A DNA stretch of 9,372 bases from an uncultured Eubacteriales bacterium (GCA_900321525.1 ONWL01000091.1:1-9372); one strand, 5' to 3'; counted from the stretch's first letter, positions 1 through 6,702 are shown. The notes: a model not told the origin generated them from the letters alone. Numbers and translations: made by a program.

Positions 1-1259
1 AATTCCTGCAATAACAGAAATCACAATGTCACCATGCTCAGAAATCCAGCCGAAAGCCGTTTCAATCCCCTCAAGCACGGAACCGATGAATTGCAGAGGC
101 GCACTGTCACTTTCTTTCAGCCCAGTCTTGAGCATATTATACGCATTGCGAATCTCAGCCTTTAACTGTATCCACAGACCACGGAATCCGGCAATGCCAT
201 ATGCTTTCGTTAGCCTTGTAACAACATCAGTCCCATACTGAACCATACTTCGCAAGGAAGGAGTTACACCTTCTGCAATGCTAATTTTGGCTTCATCAAG
301 CGCACTGCCAAAGATTTTCAAGTCGCCGTTCAAGTTGTCAAGCTGAGTGTTTGCCATTTTTTTAGCAGCACCACTCGCATCATTAAGAGCGGCTTCAATT
401 TCTTCCCATCGTTCATAATTTGTACCAAGCAAAGCATTTACAGCAGCAATATCCGTTTTGTTAAAAATAGTGCAAACTTCAAATAATAAGCTGCAAGTTT
501 ATTAAGAGCTTCTGCCGCTGTATCAGTAGGAGAAACAAGCGCAAGAATAATATTGCGGAGATGTGTACCGCCTTCCGCTCCCTTTATGCCATTATCTGCA
601 AGAATGCCAAGAGAAGTAGCAAGCTCATTTGTACCACCAGAAATCATTTGAGCAGTGCCACCAATTGCAAGAATAGCCTCACCAAGCTGCGCAACACTTG
701 TGTTTGTTTTTGATGAAGCAACAGCTATTTGATCAACCATTGTAGCTGTTTCGTCAATAGTAAGGCCAAGCGCACTCGCAGCATCAGTAACCATATCAGA
801 TGCAGATGCAAGAGCGATTCCACCAGCGGCAGCAAGGTTCAGAACGTTCGGCAGCATCTTCATAGATGTTTGAGCATCATAACCAGCAAGAGCCATGTAA
901 TTCAAAGCGTCTGCCGCTTCTGATGCTGAGAAACTTGTACTTGCACCCATTTGACGGGCAAATCTTGCCAAATCCTGTACTTGGTCAACAGTTTTACCCA
1001 TCGTAGCGGCAACCTGTGCCATACTGCTGTCAAACTGTGCGCCTGTCTGAATACTGCTTGTGACTGCATTTTTAAGGAAACTGCCAACCTTGCTGACAGC
1101 ACCAGAAATCATGTTTCCGACAGCAACAGAGACAGCATTGCTCCAGCCTGATAACTTTCCGGCAAGCTCTTTACCTTTACCTTCAGCATCTCGCAAGCCT
1201 TCCGTATAACCGCTCTGGTCAAGGTTGATTCTTGCGGATACCGTAAACAATTCAGCCAT
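1..1259 (-). pseudogene. Phage tail tape measure protein, frameshifted and incomplete
   Basis: The tape measure protein sets tail length and lies in the lumen of the siphophage tail. The ATG at 1259-1257 overlaps the stop of the preceding frame as TAATG, which suggests translational coupling. The first frame runs 273 codons to a TAA at 438-440. Residues about 65-240 are Ala/Gly/Ser-rich and look like the PhageMin_Tail domain (for example FDSSMAQVAATMGKT and ALNYMALAGYDAQ). The last residues, from about LAAY on, no longer look like the family. A second frame picks up at about 468 with IFNKTDIAAVNALLG and stays open to position 1, giving 156 more codons of convincing tape measure sequence (KMANTQLDNLNGDLKIFGSA). 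The frame is therefore broken near 465-490. Relatives, as I recall them, have some 25-30 more residues between the two parts, so a deletion that is not a multiple of three is likely. The remainder lies beyond the left edge. Confidence 0.88.
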
Positions 1260-1887
1260 TATCCATCACCCTTTATCCGTCTAAACGATGCTTTCACATC
1301 CTCCATAACCTGTTTCCCAGAGCGGTTGTCAACAGTTTGCTTCTTGTAAGCAAGCTCTGTCCAACTCGGCAAAGGCCATTCATCGCCTTTGAGCGACTTA
1401 CCGAGCCCAAACAAAGTAATTGCGGTATAGTCCTCCCATAGTGTACGCCTGTAATCGGATTCGATTTGCACCCTCAAGGCGTTTGCACCATGCCAACCAT
1501 ACCGCAATAGAGCAATAATTATTTTGTCCCGTTGTCCTTTGTCTGCGCCCTCAAGGAGTGAAAAAAACCTGCCAATTCCTCATCCCAACTATCGCGCACG
1601 TCCTGAACCGTCTGCGTGATCTTCTGACTGCCGATTTCCTCAACGCTCTTTCCGGTCAAAACGCTCACAATCTCATAGGTTTCGGCCCTGTGCGTCCTTG
1701 CCATCGCCGGAATCAGTTTTGCGATAGCATCAATACCGATTGCAAAGAAATTCTTGTTCCCATTTTCGGCTCCAAGACTGTCGAGGAAAGTAGAAACTTC
1801 CTTGTCGGTCAGGATGATACCAGCAGGCTCCGTCAGCCTGACAAGCGTATCAAGAGCCTGATCTGTGGTCATAGCTGAGATTTTCAT
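1259..1887 (-). CDS. Tail assembly chaperone long form, made by -1 frameshift (gpGT-like)
   Basis: This is the predicted frameshift product. Ribosomes read the short chaperone from ATG 1887 through codon 109 (the second TTT of GGT TTT TTT), slip back one base at 1561, and continue to TAA 1261-1259, giving about 209 residues. The second frame is open across the whole overlap: directly after the slip it reads SLLEGADKGQRDKIIIALLR, followed by a Trp/Tyr-rich stretch with YGWHGANALR and LWEDYTAITLFGLGK. On its own this frame could only begin at a TTG (1507) with no ribosome site, which argues for expression by frameshifting. It sits between the major tail protein and tape measure genes, where siphophages encode the G/GT chaperone pair that holds the tape measure protein during tail assembly. 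No function was tested here. Confidence 0.82.
1519..1887 (-). CDS. Tail assembly chaperone short form (gpG-like)
   Basis: This 122-residue, mainly acidic and helical protein starts MKISAMTTDQALDTLVRLTE and is the unshifted product. The ATG at 1887 has a strong AGGAGG site eight bases upstream. Its position directly after the major tail protein and before the tape measure gene, and the slippery site near its 3' end, identify it as the G-type tail assembly chaperone of a siphophage. In that role the short form, in excess over the long form, coats the tape measure protein and recruits tail tube subunits; it is absent from the finished virion. The sequence alone is not diagnostic, so the call rests on position, size and the frameshift arrangement. 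Confidence 0.8.
   Translation of the reverse strand: MKISAMTTDQALDTLVRLTEPAGIILTDKEVSTFLDSLGAENGNKNFFAIGIDAIAKLIPAMARTHRAETYEIVSVLTGKSVEEIGSQKITQTVQDVRDSWDEELAGFFHSLRAQTKDNGTK
1561..1567 (-). promoter_or_regulatory. -1 ribosomal frameshift site, U UUU UUU
   Basis: Seven T residues on the coding strand are read in the zero frame as GGT TTT TTT CAC. This matches the X XXY YYZ rule perfectly and lets both tRNAs re-pair after slipping one base back. The -1 frame is then open for 100 codons, whereas the zero frame ends 17 codons after the site. A GAGGA sequence lies about nine bases upstream and could act as an internal Shine-Dalgarno stimulator, as in dnaX-type frameshifting. I did not find a convincing downstream pseudoknot by eye. 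Confidence 0.85.
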
Positions 1888-1910
1888 TAGCAGTTCCTCC
1901 TATCACTCAA

Positions 1911-2519
1911 TCACTTCTTGAAAAAGATAACCTCAAAGGGCGGAGTGTCGTAATCCTCAACCCTGTCCTGATGCGCGTGCATCTCAAACGGAATAGTGCC
2001 TTCACCCTTATCCGTAAAGGTCAGATTGATGCCGCTCGTATTCAGAGCATTCTTCAGCGAAATCAGCACCATGCCACCATCGCTCAGGTCACCGACCCAT
2101 ACGAGGTTTTCGAGATAATCGTCAGCGGCAATACGAGTGTGGAAGCTAACAGAAGTCTTCTTGCCGGAAGTTTCTGCAGAACCGCTCTGGAGCTTGGCAA
2201 ACAGTTCAGGTGTAATTTCAACCAGAGTGCCAGTCATGTGAGCATCCACGCTGTCAACAAACGTGCCGCCCACGAATGAATAGCGCTTGCCATCAATCTC
2301 CGGCTCACGGGTTTCACGGGTTACTACGAAACTACCGCCACCACGGGTCGCGCCAAGGCATTTGGTATCATCCTCCATAGCCTCAAGCGCGGCAGTCGCA
2401 AGGCCGTCAGCAGTCGTGATAGCCGAATAATCAAAGTTGACAAGGAAAGCACCAGCATTGAGAAGAAGCCGCTGGAAGGTTTCAGTGCGGCACGGGGTAG
2501 TGTAGCCAGCAACAGCCAT
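1911..2519 (-). CDS. Phage major tail (tube) protein
   Basis: This 202-residue protein begins MAVAGYTTPCRTETFQRLLL. It is rich in beta-strand patterns, with segments such as KRYSFVGGTFVDSVDAHMTG and GGMVLISLKNALNTSGINLT, and ends in an aromatic strand (FEVIFFKK), as major tail tube proteins of siphophages do. The ATG at 2519 has a strong GGGAGG site. It is followed by the chaperone pair and tape measure gene and preceded by a tail-terminator-like gene, which is the standard siphophage order. It would polymerise into the tail tube around the tape measure protein. I assign the role from gene order, length and composition; the exact family is not certain. Confidence 0.82.
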   Translation of the reverse strand: MAVAGYTTPCRTETFQRLLLNAGAFLVNFDYSAITTADGLATAALEAMEDDTKCLGATRGGGSFVVTRETREPEIDGKRYSFVGGTFVDSVDAHMTGTLVEITPELFAKLQSGSAETSGKKTSVSFHTRIAADDYLENLVWVGDLSDGGMVLISLKNALNTSGINLTFTDKGEGTIPFEMHAHQDRVEDYDTPPFEVIFFKK

Positions 2520-2534
2520 TGTAATACCTCCCTT

Positions 2535-2897
2535 TTATAGGTGATAACAATTGATACTAAGATTCAAATATGCGTATCTATCTTCCGGGTTTTCATCCAC
2601 CAACACCTGCGCAAACGGTGTTTCTGGATAGATGCAGATATAGCCGCCTTCACATTCAATCCTTGCACCAGATTTCAATGCCGCTTTGATTTCATCCACT
2701 TTGCCAAGCAAAGCAGCATTTCCGGTATCCCTGTACCACACCTGAGCATAACATGTAGCCTGTGAAAGCGGCTCTGTTTCAACAAGGCTGTATGTGATGT
2801 AAGGCGGTTTCGCTTCATCGGGAACCGTGCCGATGGTATAAGCAGGGATTCCGAAGCCCGACCAAAACTCATACAGTGCTCTTGCTGTGTTTATCAT
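2535..2897 (-). CDS. Phage tail terminator / tail completion-like protein
   Basis: This 120-residue protein begins MINTARALYEFWSGFGIPAY. I prefer the ATG at 2897 over a GTG at 2909: a GGGAG motif lies seven bases before the ATG, and the ATG overlaps the previous gene's stop as ATGA, a coupling arrangement. The body (YITYSLVETEPLSQATCYAQ, then a helix KVDEIKAALKSGARIECEGG and a C-terminal strand YLNLSINCYHL) fits the small alpha/beta proteins that cap the head-proximal end of the tail tube. It lies between the head-closure and major tail genes, where tail terminators are usually encoded. No HK97-gp10-type gene lies in front of it, though many phages have one. Confidence 0.65.
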   Translation of the reverse strand: MINTARALYEFWSGFGIPAYTIGTVPDEAKPPYITYSLVETEPLSQATCYAQVWYRDTGNAALLGKVDEIKAALKSGARIECEGGYICIYPETPFAQVLVDENPEDRYAYLNLSINCYHL

Positions 2898-3241
2898 GTA
2901 AGCTCCCACCTTTCGGCGGTAACTTGCCCAATCTGGAAGGTTGCGACAGTAGGCGTTTCGCTGTCAGTGATGTTGCTTGTAACCCGAAACACTGCTCCAT
3001 CACTAATCCTACGGAAAACATCGTGATATTGCAGCAACAGTCCTTTGTCAACAGTCACCGTGTATACCTCTGTCACGCCCTGCTTTTCGGCTACTCTTGC
3101 AGACAGCGTGTTATCCTTGATAACAGCAGCACGGAATCTGGCCCCTTCCGTCCATTCATGAGTGAAGCCACCAAGCCCATCAGAAACCGTGCGCTTATCC
3201 AGCATAACGCATTCATCCATCATGACATCAATCAGCGACAT
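2894..3241 (-). CDS. Phage head closure / head-tail joining protein
   Basis: This 115-residue protein begins MSLIDVMMDECVMLDKRTVS. It has the pattern of small head-tail joining proteins: an N-terminal strand, a DGLGGFTHEW turn, a long central region with TVTVDKGLLLQYHDVFRRIS, and a C-terminal RVTSN...ATFQIGQVTAERWEL strand pair. Such proteins seal the portal-adaptor and dock the tail. The frame is open further upstream to 3304, but there it only shadows the truncated host gene in another frame; the ATG at 3241 has GGAGG eight bases before it. That ribosome site lies inside the host nifX-like gene, so this is the first phage gene after the join. The adaptor, capsid, portal and terminase genes expected upstream are missing. 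Confidence 0.72.
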   Translation of the reverse strand: MSLIDVMMDECVMLDKRTVSDGLGGFTHEWTEGARFRAAVIKDNTLSARVAEKQGVTEVYTVTVDKGLLLQYHDVFRRISDGAVFRVTSNITDSETPTVATFQIGQVTAERWELT

Positions 3242-3404
3242 TGTGATTTCCTCCATCACATACCGGTGAAAGGAATCTCCGTTCCAGTAATTGTATTGAT
3301 CCACTTTCCTCTATTTCATACACATAAAATGTATCTGCTCTTCCAAAATGCTGATTGACCACGATTCCATCGCTGGTCGCAACCGCTACTTTATACTCAC
3401 CCAT
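3228..3404 (-). pseudogene. NifX/NifB-C-type cofactor-binding domain protein, truncated
   Basis: A 58-codon frame begins MGEYKVAVATSDGIVVNQHF and contains GRADTFYVYEI and a PVCDGGNH motif. This matches the N-terminal half of the dinitrogenase iron-molybdenum cofactor family (the NifX, NifY and NifB C-terminal domain), whose VNQHFGxAxxFxIYE signature is clear. Family members are usually about 110-120 residues, so roughly half is missing. Residues to GGNH look native; the last few (NVAD) are probably phage-derived and end at TGA 3230-3228. The ATG at 3404 overlaps the end of the nifB-like gene by eight bases, so it is the third gene of the cysK operon. The sequence beyond the break is phage tail DNA. 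The protein would bind or carry an iron-sulfur cluster made by the NifB-like partner, if intact. Confidence 0.85.
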
Positions 3405-4272
3405 GAGAGAACGTCTCCTTCGTCCCCAGCTTTCTCTGGTAAATCTGATCTCCATATTCGGACTTGCCCGGTACCCCCACCGCATCTGCCCGGCAATGCT
3501 GGCAATGACGGAACACATCGATATACTTGCCAGCTCTCATCCTGGCTTCCTCGATCTGGGCGCAGACAGGGGCTTTCTGATCTGCCATTTCATACTGGGG
3601 AATCAGCGGAATGATGTTGTAAATGCGTGCCCCGGCCTCTTTTACTGTCTTTGCGATTTCTTCAATATGTGCGCCATTGATCTCCGGCACCAGTACCGTA
3701 TTCACTTTGATGGTCATACCGGCTTCTGCACATTTACGAATTCCTTTTAATTGATTTTCAATTAAGATCCGTGCGCCTTCCACTCCATCATAACGAGTTC
3801 CATGGTATATGATATATTTGTTCAGCTTCGCCTCGATCTCAGGATCCACTGCATTCACCGTGACAGTCAGAGAATCCACGCCCGCTGAGATCACTTCCTC
3901 GGCTTTTTCATATAACAACAACCCATTGGTACTCATGCATTTGATCAAATCCGGAAATGCTGTCTTCACCTTGCGGAATGTCTCTAAGGCATAGTCTGTG
4001 GCAAGGGTATCCCCCGGTCCTGCAATGCCAGCCACTTTAATCTCCGGACAAAGTTCCAAAGCCTTTTTTAACACATCGATACTCTCATCTGGCGTGATCA
4101 CCTTTGAAGTGACACCCGGTCGTTCCTCTACATCATTGATGGATCTGTCACAAAATCGACAGGCAATGTTGCATCCGGGACTAACCGGTAAATGAATCCT
4201 TCCTGCATTGTGCTTCTGTCCACCAAAACAGGGGTGGGAATTTTGCAAATCCTGATATGTATTACGCATCAT
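3397..4272 (-). CDS. NifB-like radical SAM protein
   Basis: The 291-residue protein carries the NifB-type start HPCFGGQKHNAGRIHLPVSP (residues 13-32), the radical SAM cysteines C34, C38 and C41 in CNIACRFC, the AGPGD segment at 84-88, MSTNG at 113-117 and a late HCQHCRADAVG motif with C257 and C260. NifB fuses Fe-S units into an 8Fe-9S-C cofactor core using S-adenosylmethionine. This protein is the stand-alone radical SAM half; the accessory NifX-type domain is encoded next. The stretch after C41 reads DRSINDVEERPGV, whereas true NifB, as I recall, has a KYDC cysteine there that ligates an extra cluster. A nitrogenase role is therefore doubtful. An AGGAG site serves either of two adjacent ATGs; the second, at 4269, has the better seven-base spacing. 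It lies 15 bases after cysK. Confidence 0.85.
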   Translation of the reverse strand: MMRNTYQDLQNSHPCFGGQKHNAGRIHLPVSPGCNIACRFCDRSINDVEERPGVTSKVITPDESIDVLKKALELCPEIKVAGIAGPGDTLATDYALETFRKVKTAFPDLIKCMSTNGLLLYEKAEEVISAGVDSLTVTVNAVDPEIEAKLNKYIIYHGTRYDGVEGARILIENQLKGIRKCAEAGMTIKVNTVLVPEINGAHIEEIAKTVKEAGARIYNIIPLIPQYEMADQKAPVCAQIEEARMRAGKYIDVFRHCQHCRADAVGVPGKSEYGDQIYQRKLGTKETFSHG

Positions 4273-4287
4273 ACAGCTCCTTTTGTT

Positions 4288-5223
4288 TTAGTCTGCAAAC
4301 AGCGGTGTGGACAGATATCTGTCACCAGAATCCGGAAGCAATGCAACGATGGTCTTGCCGGCATTCTCTGGTCTTGCTGCCAGAATAGCTGCTGCCTTCA
4401 ATGCTGCACCGGAAGAAATTCCTACCAGAATTCCCTCAGACAATGCAAACTTTCTACCCTCTGCAAATGCATCCTCATTTTCAATGGCAATCACTTCATC
4501 ATATACCTTTGTATCAAGCACTTCCGGTACAAAACCGGCACCGATTCCCTGAATCTTATGTGCACCAGGTGTTCCCTTAGACAACACAGCGCTGGAGGCT
4601 GGCTCCACTGCCACTACCTTCACATTGGGATTTTGTTCCTTCAAATAAGCGCCTACACCTGTGACAGTTCCGCCCGTTCCTACGCCTGCCACAAAAATAT
4701 CTACTTTTCCGTCTGTCTGCTTCCAGATCTCAGGACCTGTGGTTGCCTTATGTACAGCAGGGTTTGCAGGATTTTCAAACTGTCCTAAAATCACAGAGCC
4801 TTCAATTTCTTCCTCTAACTCCTTGGCCTTCGCGATCGCACCCTTCATGCCCTTAGCACCTTCTGTCAAAACCAGTTTGGCACCGTATGCTCTCAACAGA
4901 TTTCTACGCTCTACGCTCATGCTGTCCGGCAACGTCAAGATCGCTTTATATCCTTTGGCTGCTGCCACTGCTGCAAGACCGATTCCAGTGTTGCCGCTAG
5001 TAGGCTCGATGATGGTTGCGCCCGGCTTTAATTTGCCGCTCTTTTCCGCATCTTCAATCATCGCCAACGCAATACGATCCTTCACTGATCCAGCCGGATT
5101 CAGATACTCTAACTTTCCCAATACAGTTGCCCCCTGAATGTTTGCTGCCTGGCTATAACGGTTCAGCTTTAACAATGGGGTTCCTCCGATTAATTCCAAT
5201 GCACTTTCTTTGATCTCTGCCAT
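4288..5223 (-). CDS. cysK: Cysteine synthase (O-acetylserine sulfhydrylase)
   Basis: The enzyme makes L-cysteine from O-acetyl-L-serine and sulfide with pyridoxal phosphate, in the cytoplasm. The 311-residue length is typical of CysK. The PLP lysine is K48 in NPAGSVKDR, the substrate loop is TSGNTG at 75-80, the phosphate-binding loop is VGTGGT at 181-186, and the GISSGAA segment at 268-274 carries the serine near the pyridine nitrogen. The C-terminal LLPDSGDRYLST motif is present, so all key parts are intact. The ATG at 5223 has GGAGG upstream and a consensus promoter about 120 bases away. It is the first gene of an operon with the nifB-like and nifX-like genes, where it could supply sulfur as cysteine for iron-sulfur cofactor building; that link is an inference. 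Confidence 0.96.
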   Translation of the reverse strand: MAEIKESALELIGGTPLLKLNRYSQAANIQGATVLGKLEYLNPAGSVKDRIALAMIEDAEKSGKLKPGATIIEPTSGNTGIGLAAVAAAKGYKAILTLPDSMSVERRNLLRAYGAKLVLTEGAKGMKGAIAKAKELEEEIEGSVILGQFENPANPAVHKATTGPEIWKQTDGKVDIFVAGVGTGGTVTGVGAYLKEQNPNVKVVAVEPASSAVLSKGTPGAHKIQGIGAGFVPEVLDTKVYDEVIAIENEDAFAEGRKFALSEGILVGISSGAALKAAAILAARPENAGKTIVALLPDSGDRYLSTPLFAD

Positions 5224-5298
5224 GTGATATTTCCTCCATTTCTGATTTTACAACTGCTCTCTGTTTTGCAGTCATTTTTTAACATATTATTCTTATTT

Positions 5299-5319
5299 AA
5301 CCTATATTTTTTATAGGTT
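5299..5319 (-). promoter_or_regulatory. Candidate operator in the cysK leader, AACCTATA-n5-TATAGGTT
   Basis: A perfect 8-base inverted repeat (AACCTATA/TATAGGTT) with a five-base T/A spacer lies about 14-34 bases after the predicted transcription start, where a bound repressor would block elongation. A CCTAT...ATAGG core resembles what I recall of Rrf2-family sites (CymR type) controlling cysteine genes in Firmicutes. The regulator assignment is an inference. There is no poly-U tract of the usual terminator type right after the 3' arm. Confidence 0.5.
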
Positions 5320-5339
5320 TTATATGTTTTATGTTGTAC

Positions 5340-5367
5340 ATTATATCACATTTCTCGCTCTTGTCAA
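5340..5367 (-). promoter_or_regulatory. Promoter of the cysK operon
   Basis: A perfect TTGACA (5367-5362) and a perfect TATAAT (5345-5340) are separated by 16 bases, so a sigma-A-type promoter should start transcription near 5333. This leaves a leader of about 110 bases before the cysK ATG. The leader has an 8+5+8 inverted repeat and a weaker ACTGC...GCAGT stem. No riboswitch or T-box is recognisable. Confidence 0.85.
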
Positions 5368-5398
5368 TAACTTTTCTCAAATCAAGATAAATGGGTTT

Positions 5399-5416
5399 CC
5401 TATGATTGGTGATAGG
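5399..5416 (-). promoter_or_regulatory. Second CCTAT...ATAGG inverted repeat upstream of the cysK promoter
   Basis: CCTAT and ATAGG arms with an eight-base spacer lie about 32 bases upstream of the -35 box. They share their five-base arms with the leader repeat, on the other side of the promoter. Two matching half-site pairs could bind one regulator. Five-base arms in AT-rich DNA may also arise by chance, so this is tentative. The rest of 5368-5471 shows no gene or other clear signal. Confidence 0.3.
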
Positions 5417-5476
5417 CTTCTCTTATTACCAGGCGGTGGAAAGGTGTTTCAGTTGGCTGCAGAATTTCTTATATAC

Positions 5477-5508
5477 AAAAAAGAAAAAAGAGCATCTTTC
5501 AATGCTCT
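5477..5508 (-). terminator. Rho-independent terminator after tRNA-Leu(CAG) copy 1
   Basis: On the minus strand, AGAGCAT (5508-5502) pairs with ATGCTCT (5495-5489) across a six-base loop and is followed by a long T-rich tract to about 5477. It lies eight bases after the tRNA 3' end and closes this single-gene unit ahead of the cysK promoter. Confidence 0.88.
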
Positions 5509-5515
5509 CCAACAG

Positions 5516-5599
5516 TGCAGATGAGGGGACTTGAACCCCTACCCAAGTACATGGACATGAACCTGAATCATGCGCGTATGCCAATTCCGCCACATCTGC
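5516..5599 (-). tRNA. tRNA-Leu(CAG), copy 1
   Basis: The 84-base gene folds as a class II tRNA. The acceptor stem is GCAGATG/CATCTGC with discriminator A, the anticodon stem is CATGA/TCATG around the loop TTCAGGT (anticodon CAG, reading CUG), a long variable arm follows, and the T arm is AGGGG-TTCAAGT-CCCCT. CCA is not encoded, as is common in Clostridia. The gene is identical to the copy at 6808-6891. It has its own promoter and terminator. Confidence 0.96.
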
Positions 5600-5640
5600 A
5601 TTTTCTTTTTCGCCAACACTCTATCTCGCTGACAAGTATT

Positions 5641-5669
5641 ATATTACCACTGGTTTTTCTTTTTGTCAA
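5641..5669 (-). promoter_or_regulatory. Promoter of tRNA-Leu(CAG) copy 1
   Basis: TTGACA (5669-5664) is followed after 17 bases by TAATAT (5646-5641); an overlapping TATAAT lies three bases further on. A run of A and T tracts just upstream (about 5674-5695) resembles an UP element, as expected for a stable RNA promoter. The tRNA starts about 35 bases after the predicted start site. Confidence 0.8.
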
Positions 5670-5797
5670 TCATTTTTTATAAAAAATATTTTTTCTGATT
5701 ATTTCAAACAATTCACCCAATTCATACAATGATAACCCGCTCAATTTCTGCTATCTGAAAGAAAACACAGCAGACACACTATACCATCCATTCCATT

Positions 5798-6673
5798 TTA
5801 AACCTGTTTCTCTGCCAATTTGTCCCAGGCCTGTTCAAACATGGGCTTTGCCCACTGATACACACCATCATCTTCATACTCCCGATATGCGCCCTCTGTC
5901 ATCATGGTCAGATACAGATACACATCATACCAGTAAATTCTTCTCCACTCTTCTTCGGAAAACTGTTCCTGTCCATATCCCCTGAGGAAATCGACATTTC
6001 TGCTGTGACTTCTGAACCGGTCATCCATGTAAGTCTCTCCCCACATGGCACGCTCCCAGTCAATGATACCGGTAATCCCACTGTCTTTCACAAAGATATT
6101 GCCTTCCCACAGATCCCAGTGTACCAGTACCGGCTGGTTCACCTGATCAAAAATGGCTTTATCTTGCCACAATGCCGACAAAATCGCCTCCTCTGATACA
6201 CCGATCCAAATGTCCTTCCTCTTTGCATCCGTCAGCACATTGGCAATCAGTTCATAGAGCCAGTCATACAGGCTATTATACTGTCTGCTCTCATCCACCA
6301 GAGAACCAAACCGGGTGCCTTTGATACTGGTAATGGCACGTTCCACCTGTCCCACTCTGCGGCGCAGTTCCTGATGTACTTCCTCCGACAGGCTGTCTCC
6401 CAGTGAAGAATAGCTGGCCCCTTCCAATGCTTCCATAAAGAAATAGGTGCCGGAACATACTTCCTTTGAAAAATCTGCATAGTAAACCTCTGGCACCCGC
6501 ACACGTCCGTCTGCCCTTACCAGCTGCATGGCAGCCACTTCTGTAGCCATCAGGTCTGCTTCATTGATCATCAGTCCCTGACGGTCAGGCGCCGCAATCT
6601 TCAGTACCGCCGGAAATGCCCGCTTTGCCAATGTGCGAATCTCTGTTTCTGTCTGTTTATTTTTTGTACGCAT
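5798..6673 (-). CDS. APH-fold phosphotransferase family protein, N-lobe shortened
   Basis: The aminoglycoside phosphotransferase/choline kinase fold is shown by the catalytic HWDLWEGN at residues 185-192 (H185, D187, N192; family HxDxxxxN) and the metal-binding Asp in IIDWE (D205). An ATP-binding Lys is likely at K25 in VLKIAAP, followed by a helix with NEADLMATEVAAM. I take the ATG at 6673, which has AAGGAG seven bases upstream; an in-frame ATG at 6694 has no ribosome site. This gives 291 residues. Only 24 residues precede K25, and no glycine-rich nucleotide loop is visible. Relatives I recall have about 20-30 more residues there, so an in-frame deletion is likely and activity is uncertain. 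The substrate is unknown; many such proteins are not antibiotic resistance enzymes. The gene lies alone between two tRNA units. Confidence 0.85.
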   Translation of the reverse strand: MRTKNKQTETEIRTLAKRAFPAVLKIAAPDRQGLMINEADLMATEVAAMQLVRADGRVRVPEVYYADFSKEVCSGTYFFMEALEGASYSSLGDSLSEEVHQELRRRVGQVERAITSIKGTRFGSLVDESRQYNSLYDWLYELIANVLTDAKRKDIWIGVSEEAILSALWQDKAIFDQVNQPVLVHWDLWEGNIFVKDSGITGIIDWERAMWGETYMDDRFRSHSRNVDFLRGYGQEQFSEEEWRRIYWYDVYLYLTMMTEGAYREYEDDGVYQWAKPMFEQAWDKLAEKQV

Positions 6674-6702
6674 CTTCCTTCTCCTTACAAACATGCACTA
6701 TG

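Noticed and set aside
1259..1507. The second tail chaperone frame as an independent gene from TTG at 1507
   Set aside because: No ribosome site precedes the TTG, and the frame is open back to the slippery site, so a -1 fusion explains it better.
2876..3358. A 160-codon open frame on the plus strand
   Set aside because: It runs opposite to the head-closure gene and the join, has no ribosome site, and its Cys/His-rich translation resembles no protein family; it is a shadow of the minus-strand genes.
3228..3518. A longer start for the nifX-like frame at 3518
   Set aside because: The added 38 residues are the nifB-like gene read in another frame; family similarity begins at the methionine at 3404.
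4192..4788. A 198-codon open frame on the plus strand
   Set aside because: It lies antisense to the intact cysK and nifB-like genes and gives a Cys-rich low-quality protein; cysK coding is beyond doubt.
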